Below are positions 15,683 through 19,240 of a stretch of 19,240 nucleotides of DNA, piece after piece. The stretch is taken from positions 1 to 19,240 of the forward strand of contig CAMJNN010000017.1 in the NCBI GenBank assembly GCA_946407325.1. The letters are read 5' to 3'. The stretch comes from an uncultured Prevotellaceae bacterium (GTDB lineage Bacteria > Bacteroidota > Bacteroidia > Bacteroidales > Bacteroidaceae). Each line of letters begins with the position of its first letter. Position 1 is the first letter of the stretch. The translations under genes were made by a program, and so were the position numbers. Under the pieces are notes generated by a model. That model had not been told where the DNA came from. It did not search any database and saw only the letters and a program-made list of their open reading frames with translations.

Positions 15683-16834
15683 TTAATACAACTCCTCGTG
15701 GTCGTATCGCGGCATATAGCGAATTAGCTTATGAACAGCGGCTTGTGCCATTGCTTCGTAAGCTCGTTCACTGGGGTGCAGGTGATCGCCACTATCGAAA
15801 CCATCGGCAAAGGCTTTGGGGTTGGTGATACTTCGCACCGCCGCATCGAAGTCTATACATCCATCAAAGATGGGCGATGTTCGTAGCCACTCATTGAACG
15901 TCTGTCGCATGGCCTCACGCATTTCGTTGTAGGTGCGCCAACCATAAATGGGTAATAAGGTGCCACTCCACACTTTCAATCCCATCGCCTTTGCAGGCTT
16001 CACATAGATATCCTCTACCCCCTGTTCCATCTCCTCTACCGTTGGTAAGTCGCTCCATGGACGGAAGGGGTTGACATCAGTACCTACAGGATGGATAATG
16101 TCATTGATGCCATGCTGGATGATAACATCAGAAGCACCGGCCACATTCATCTCAATGGGGAAGCGAGTAGCACCCTTTAAACCATAAGCTTGATAAGTGA
16201 TACAATCGTACTGGCGCAAGATGAGCGTACCGCTAACAGCACGACGTATAATGGAAGCATTAGTACCGAAAGCCTGTTGTGCCATATAGTCGGGCCACGA
16301 CTGTGCCGTTATAGAGTCGCCGTAACACACGATAGCATGATTCTCTGACGATGTCAGCACGTCAACGGTGTTGAGAAAGAAGAACCAGTTAGTGTGACGT
16401 GTTAGGTCAAGAGGCAACTCGTCAGCATCGGCAAAGTCACCATAGGCATAATACCCCTTCGAAAGCGGACCTGTGATAAGTGTACCACTGTTCATCTGGG
16501 TATATCCAGCCATATACATACTTACCTCGATGGTGTCACCACGATGCACCACAAAGCTGACAGCATCACTTTCCGTCTCCTTTCCTGGCATTAGACTCAC
16601 ACTTGTCTTTCCTTCAAAAGTAATGGGGATATGATTGACAAACACCTTGTCGAGTGTAACGGGCTCTGTTCCCGTTAGGTTGGAAAAACGGAAACGCAGC
16701 ATCGTGCCGCTGAAGCATATCCTGATGGGATAACGGAGCGTGAGGTTCTTGGCATAGATTGCCTCACCACGGTTACTGATGGAAGTGGCATTGCCCCAAC
16801 ACGCCACCCAATTATTGTTGTCCGGCATCTTCAT
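15683..16834 (-). CDS. SGNH/GDSL-family hydrolase with N-terminal beta-domain
   Basis: The ATG at 16834 gives 383 residues; a TTG two codons upstream is less likely, and another ATG lies at 16828. The first 150 or so residues are strand-rich and lack motifs, resembling the beta-sandwich domain that precedes GDSL esterases. The catalytic domain shows block I YGDSIT (Ser174), block III GIND (Asn244) and block V DHLHPS (Asp350, His353), all SGNH residues. Such enzymes deacylate sugars or lipids. No signal peptide is visible, so the protein is probably cytoplasmic, which is unusual for a polysaccharide esterase. It is transcribed leftward from a -7 box near 16858, away from a divergent acetyltransferase gene. 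Confidence 0.87.
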   Translation of the reverse strand: MKMPDNNNWVACWGNATSISNRGEAIYAKNLTLRYPIRICFSGTMLRFRFSNLTGTEPVTLDKVFVNHIPITFEGKTSVSLMPGKETESDAVSFVVHRGDTIEVSMYMAGYTQMNSGTLITGPLSKGYYAYGDFADADELPLDLTRHTNWFFFLNTVDVLTSSENHAIVCYGDSITAQSWPDYMAQQAFGTNASIIRRAVSGTLILRQYDCITYQAYGLKGATRFPIEMNVAGASDVIIQHGINDIIHPVGTDVNPFRPWSDLPTVEEMEQGVEDIYVKPAKAMGLKVWSGTLLPIYGWRTYNEMREAMRQTFNEWLRTSPIFDGCIDFDAAVRSITNPKAFADGFDSGDHLHPSERAYEAMAQAAVHKLIRYMPRYDHEELY

Positions 16835-16857
16835 ATTCAAAAATAAAGATTATGCTG

Positions 16858-16865
16858 CAAATATA
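16858..16865 (-). promoter_or_regulatory. -7 promoter box of the SGNH hydrolase gene
   Basis: TATATTTG on the minus strand (16865-16858) matches TAnnTTTG and lies 23 bases before the ATG at 16834. The -33 region shows no good TTTG. Confidence 0.5.
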
Positions 16866-16922
16866 GCATTTTCTTGGAATAATTCGTAACTTCGCCAACA
16901 GAATTAGACTAAAAAGGATAAT

Positions 16923-17546
16923 ATGATAATTAGAGAAATACAACGAAATGAGATAAATGCTGTCGTTGAACTTGAAACACAAGCTTTCAGCGATTATGAT
17001 TATTTTACATACTTCTTTCCAGATGCAAAGGAACGGCAACGTGTGCAGAAAGCATTGATACGCTGTGAGTACCGTACAAACCTTCACCACTCATGCTGTC
17101 TTGCTGCAGAGGAGGACGGGAAGATAGTGGCTACCGTTCAATTGAATCCGCCCACCTATCGCCGACCATCCGACTTGAGTTACATCCTGCACGGATGGTA
17201 TAGTGTTTACCTTGCCGGCCAACGCAAGAACATTGATGCATGGCTTGCCATGAACAAAGAGGCAGGTGAGCCGTGCCATGCTTTTGGTACACAAGAAGAA
17301 GGTGTATGGTATCTTGGTGCGCTGACAGTATCACCTAAGGTACAAGGTACAGGTATCGGTACACGTTTCTTGGATGGCATAGAAGACTATGTCAGAAAAG
17401 CTGGTGGCAAATGGCTAACGCTCTACACCAATTCAGAAAAGAACATAGCTTTCTATCGCCATCGTGGCTTTGAGGTGTTCGATGAACGCACACTTGATAC
17501 ACCTAACGGTCCAATGAAAAACTGGAGCGTCAAGAAAGCACTATAG
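16923..17546 (+). CDS. GNAT-family N-acetyltransferase
   Basis: The 207-residue product fits the GNAT fold. The acetyl-CoA pyrophosphate loop is PKVQGTGIG (138-146), preceded by the strand WYLGALTVS. The closing motif B is NIAFYRHRGFEV (174-185), with a Tyr in the usual catalytic-acid position. Its length is a little above a minimal GNAT domain because of a long insertion (about 75-125). The acyl acceptor is unknown. The start ATG is 88 bases from the start of the divergent SGNH gene. Its stop is followed nine bases later by the end of the convergent PLP-enzyme gene. Confidence 0.9.
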   Translation: MIIREIQRNEINAVVELETQAFSDYDYFTYFFPDAKERQRVQKALIRCEYRTNLHHSCCLAAEEDGKIVATVQLNPPTYRRPSDLSYILHGWYSVYLAGQRKNIDAWLAMNKEAGEPCHAFGTQEEGVWYLGALTVSPKVQGTGIGTRFLDGIEDYVRKAGGKWLTLYTNSEKNIAFYRHRGFEVFDERTLDTPNGPMKNWSVKKAL

Positions 17547-17555
17547 AGTACGATA

Positions 17556-18818
17556 CTAAAACGATTTTCTTATGTGCTCCAGAGCATCTTGGAGGATGCT
17601 ACGCGGACAACCGATATTGAGCCTTACAAAGCCTTCGCCACCTTGTCCGTAACTAGTGCCATTGCTCAGATAAACGCCTGCCTGATCACGGAAACGAGCC
17701 AACAATTCATCCTGTGGCAGTCCCAAAGAACGGCAATCCAACCAAACAAGGAAGGAGGCTTCAGGACGGATGGGCATGATACCCAGTTTATGCATGTCAA
17801 AGAAATTCATCACGCATTCGATATTGCCTTGAATGTATTCTTTCAGTGCTGGCAACCAACCACTATCAGAGTTGTAGGCTGCGATAGTGGCAACGATGGT
17901 AGGAATGGCTGGCTCATCTAATTTGGCTGCTTTTAAGGTACCCAAATACTTCTCACGCTTGTCCTTGTCTGGAATGATACAGTAAGCTGTTCCACTCAGT
18001 CCTGCCAAATTGAATGCCTTTGTAGGTCCAGCAATGATGATGCCCACCTTAGCAGCAGTTTCACTCACACTACAAAAAGGTGTATGAGTTTGGCCGTATA
18101 ACGTCAGGTCGGAGTGAATTTCATCAGAGATAACCATTACACCATGCTTTTCGCAGATATCCGCCAAGCGCACCAGTGTCTCCTTCTCCCATTTGATGCC
18201 ACAAGGATTGTGAGGATTGCACAGCACCAAGGCCTTTGTACGATCATCAAACAGACATTCCAATCCCTCGAAATCCATACGATAATGACCGTTTTCGTAA
18301 ATCATAGGGTTATCCACCACCACACGACCCAATCGCTCGGCATACAACTTAAAGTGATCATATACTGGCGGCTGGACAATAATCTTATCGCCTGGGTTGG
18401 TAAAGGTAAGGTAAGCTTGATTGATGCCGGTAATTACACCCGGAGCATATCCTATCCACTCACGAGGAATGTCCCAATTATTTTTTTTACCTTCCCATAC
18501 ACGAATAGACTCATAAAACGCCTCTGGAGTGGAGGTATAGCCCAACACTTCTTGATCCATGCGTTTTTGCAAGGCGCTATGCACATAAGGATCTGTGCGA
18601 AAATCCATATCGGCAATCCACATCGCAAATTGCCCTTCTTTCACACGACCATATTTGATGCTCCATGTGCCTGAGCGGTCAATCACTTTGTCAAAGTTCC
18701 AACCCTTTGTTGCTGGCCGCTCCTCGCATCCCTGCATAAGTACCCCAACTGAGGTGGCTGGCAAAATGCTTCCTGCCCCCGTCCACGCTATTTTGCTAAT
18801 GAATGATCTTCTTTTCAT
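17556..18818 (-). CDS. MalY/PatB-type PLP-dependent C-S beta-lyase/aminotransferase with export signal
   Basis: The ATG at 18818 gives 420 residues; it fits the promoter and begins a signal-like segment. The enzyme belongs to the fold-type I aminotransferase superfamily, class MalY/PatB. Landmarks are NPHNPCG (201-207), SDEIHSDL (231-238, with Asp232 contacting the PLP pyridine), GPTKAFNLAGL (264-274, with Lys267 forming the Schiff base) and FVRLNIGCPR (397-406, with Arg399 binding the substrate carboxylate). Family members cleave cystathionine or cysteine conjugates, releasing a thiol, pyruvate and ammonia. Unlike typical cytoplasmic homologues, this one starts MKRRSFISKIAW followed by a hydrophobic stretch and Cys31 in LMQGC. 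That is a twin-arginine-like signal with a weak lipobox. It has its own promoter and is likely monocistronic. Confidence 0.9.
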   Translation of the reverse strand: MKRRSFISKIAWTGAGSILPATSVGVLMQGCEERPATKGWNFDKVIDRSGTWSIKYGRVKEGQFAMWIADMDFRTDPYVHSALQKRMDQEVLGYTSTPEAFYESIRVWEGKKNNWDIPREWIGYAPGVITGINQAYLTFTNPGDKIIVQPPVYDHFKLYAERLGRVVVDNPMIYENGHYRMDFEGLECLFDDRTKALVLCNPHNPCGIKWEKETLVRLADICEKHGVMVISDEIHSDLTLYGQTHTPFCSVSETAAKVGIIIAGPTKAFNLAGLSGTAYCIIPDKDKREKYLGTLKAAKLDEPAIPTIVATIAAYNSDSGWLPALKEYIQGNIECVMNFFDMHKLGIMPIRPEASFLVWLDCRSLGLPQDELLARFRDQAGVYLSNGTSYGQGGEGFVRLNIGCPRSILQDALEHIRKSF

Positions 18819-18857
18819 AGCTATATTGTAAAAAAAACTTATCAAACAATTGTTTTG

Positions 18858-18889
18858 CAAACATACAAAATTGGTTAGAAAGATACAAA
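18858..18889 (-). promoter_or_regulatory. Promoter of the MalY/PatB-like gene
   Basis: On the minus strand TTTG (18889-18886), a 20-base spacer and TATGTTTG (18865-18858) match the Bacteroidetes consensus. It lies about 40 bases before the ATG at 18818 and supports that start, because a longer frame to 18860 would begin inside the -7 box. Confidence 0.75.
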
Positions 18890-18915
18890 TAATTGGCGTT
18901 TTTGGTGGGCATTGC

Positions 18916-18946
18916 TTTCGTATTTAAAGAATAATGCGTACATTTA
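18916..18946 (+). promoter_or_regulatory. Probable promoter of the 4Fe-4S membrane protein gene
   Basis: TTTC (18916-18919), a 19-base spacer and TACATTTA (18939-18946) resemble TTTG-N19-TAnnTTTG, with one mismatch in each element. The start of transcription would be near 18953, giving a leader of about 29 bases. Confidence 0.5.
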
Positions 18947-18981
18947 CACCCAAATAAATATAACAAGTAATAAAAACGAAT

Positions 18982-19240
18982 ATGGTACGTAAAATTAGAC
19001 TAACACTAGCCACCATTTTCTTCGTATGTATCACGCTGATGTTTTTGGATTTCACGGGTGTAACACATGCATGGTTCTCATGGATGGCAAAATTACAATT
19101 TCTGCCAGCAGTTTTGGCAATTAATGTAGGAGTTATTGTATTGCTGATCGTCCTGACGCTTTTGTTCGGGCGCATCTATTGCTCAGTCATCTGCCCGATG
19201 GGTGTGTTCCAAGACATCATCGCCTGGTTTGGCAAGAAGA
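18982..19240 (+). CDS. Membrane 4Fe-4S binding protein, N-terminal part (runs off window)
   Basis: An open frame from the ATG at 18982 continues past the right edge; 86 residues are visible. It has a short basic start (MVRKIR), a first membrane helix (about 6-23), a second (about 43-62), and then FGRIYCSVICPMGVFQD, with Cys67 and Cys71 in a Cys-x3-Cys-Pro arrangement. This pattern (helix, FGRxYC...CPxG) is shared by polyferredoxin-like membrane proteins of the NapH/RdxA/CcoG kind, which pass electrons in the membrane. The rest of the iron-sulfur ligands would lie outside the window. It is divergent from the PLP-enzyme gene. Partner genes are not visible, so the pathway is unknown. Confidence 0.85.
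   Translation, partial: MVRKIRLTLATIFFVCITLMFLDFTGVTHAWFSWMAKLQFLPAVLAINVGVIVLLIVLTLLFGRIYCSVICPMGVFQDIIAWFGKK

Noticed and set aside
16885..16892. Possible -7 box (TAACTTCG-like) for the GNAT gene
   Set aside because: It mismatches the consensus and has no -33 partner at the right spacing.
18114..18674. A 186-codon plus-strand open frame opposite the PLP-enzyme gene
   Set aside because: The opposite strand has full PLP motifs; this frame shows no domain.

Overview
The window reads as a chromosomal segment of a Bacteroidales bacterium, most likely a Prevotella/Segatella-like member of Prevotellaceae. The grounds are the protein types (porins and TonB receptors ending in aromatic residues, many lipoproteins with an acidic residue after the lipobox cysteine), short tight operons, and repeated Bacteroidetes-type promoters (TTTG, about 19-21 bases, then TAnnTTTG). 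The genus is an inference. No RNA gene, insertion sequence, phage gene or CRISPR array was found.

Left region (1-5669, minus strand): a compact five-gene envelope operon. In transcription order it encodes a beta-barrel porin (5615-4272), an imelysin-family lipoprotein with a Pro/Thr/Ser linker (4244-3012), a di-heme c-type DHOR/thiol-oxidoreductase-like lipoprotein (3015-1573), a second porin-like barrel (1569-358), and a small lipoprotein cut by the window edge. Overlaps of 4 bases and gaps of 1-27 bases indicate one transcript. Imelysin proteins paired with DHOR cytochromes are a recurring but poorly understood combination usually linked to iron or redox metabolism. This operon is the best candidate here for an under-described system.

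Middle left (5803-11055): a well-formed promoter leads into a PepSY-TM gene that lacks a normal start and its first membrane helix. That gene meets a TonB-dependent receptor tail to tail, and their stop codons overlap in a TTAA. The receptor lies 28 bases downstream of a GH30-family glycosidase lipoprotein on the same strand. There is no SusC/SusD pair, so this is not a classical polysaccharide utilisation locus.

Middle right (11061-14240): closely packed divergent promoters serve the GH30 gene and a membrane-anchored metallophosphoesterase. The latter is translationally coupled to a SAM methyltransferase, and a MmcQ/YjbR-like gene follows. A secreted PHB-depolymerase/CE1-like esterase lies on the opposite strand.

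Right region (14322-19240): an exported FAD-dependent oxidoreductase converges on an SGNH hydrolase, and a GNAT acetyltransferase converges on a MalY/PatB-type PLP enzyme. The PLP enzyme unexpectedly carries a twin-arginine-like export signal. A membrane 4Fe-4S protein starts at 18982 and runs off the window. These genes look like independent housekeeping or accessory units. Convergent pairs are separated by only a few bases, leaving no room for conventional terminators.
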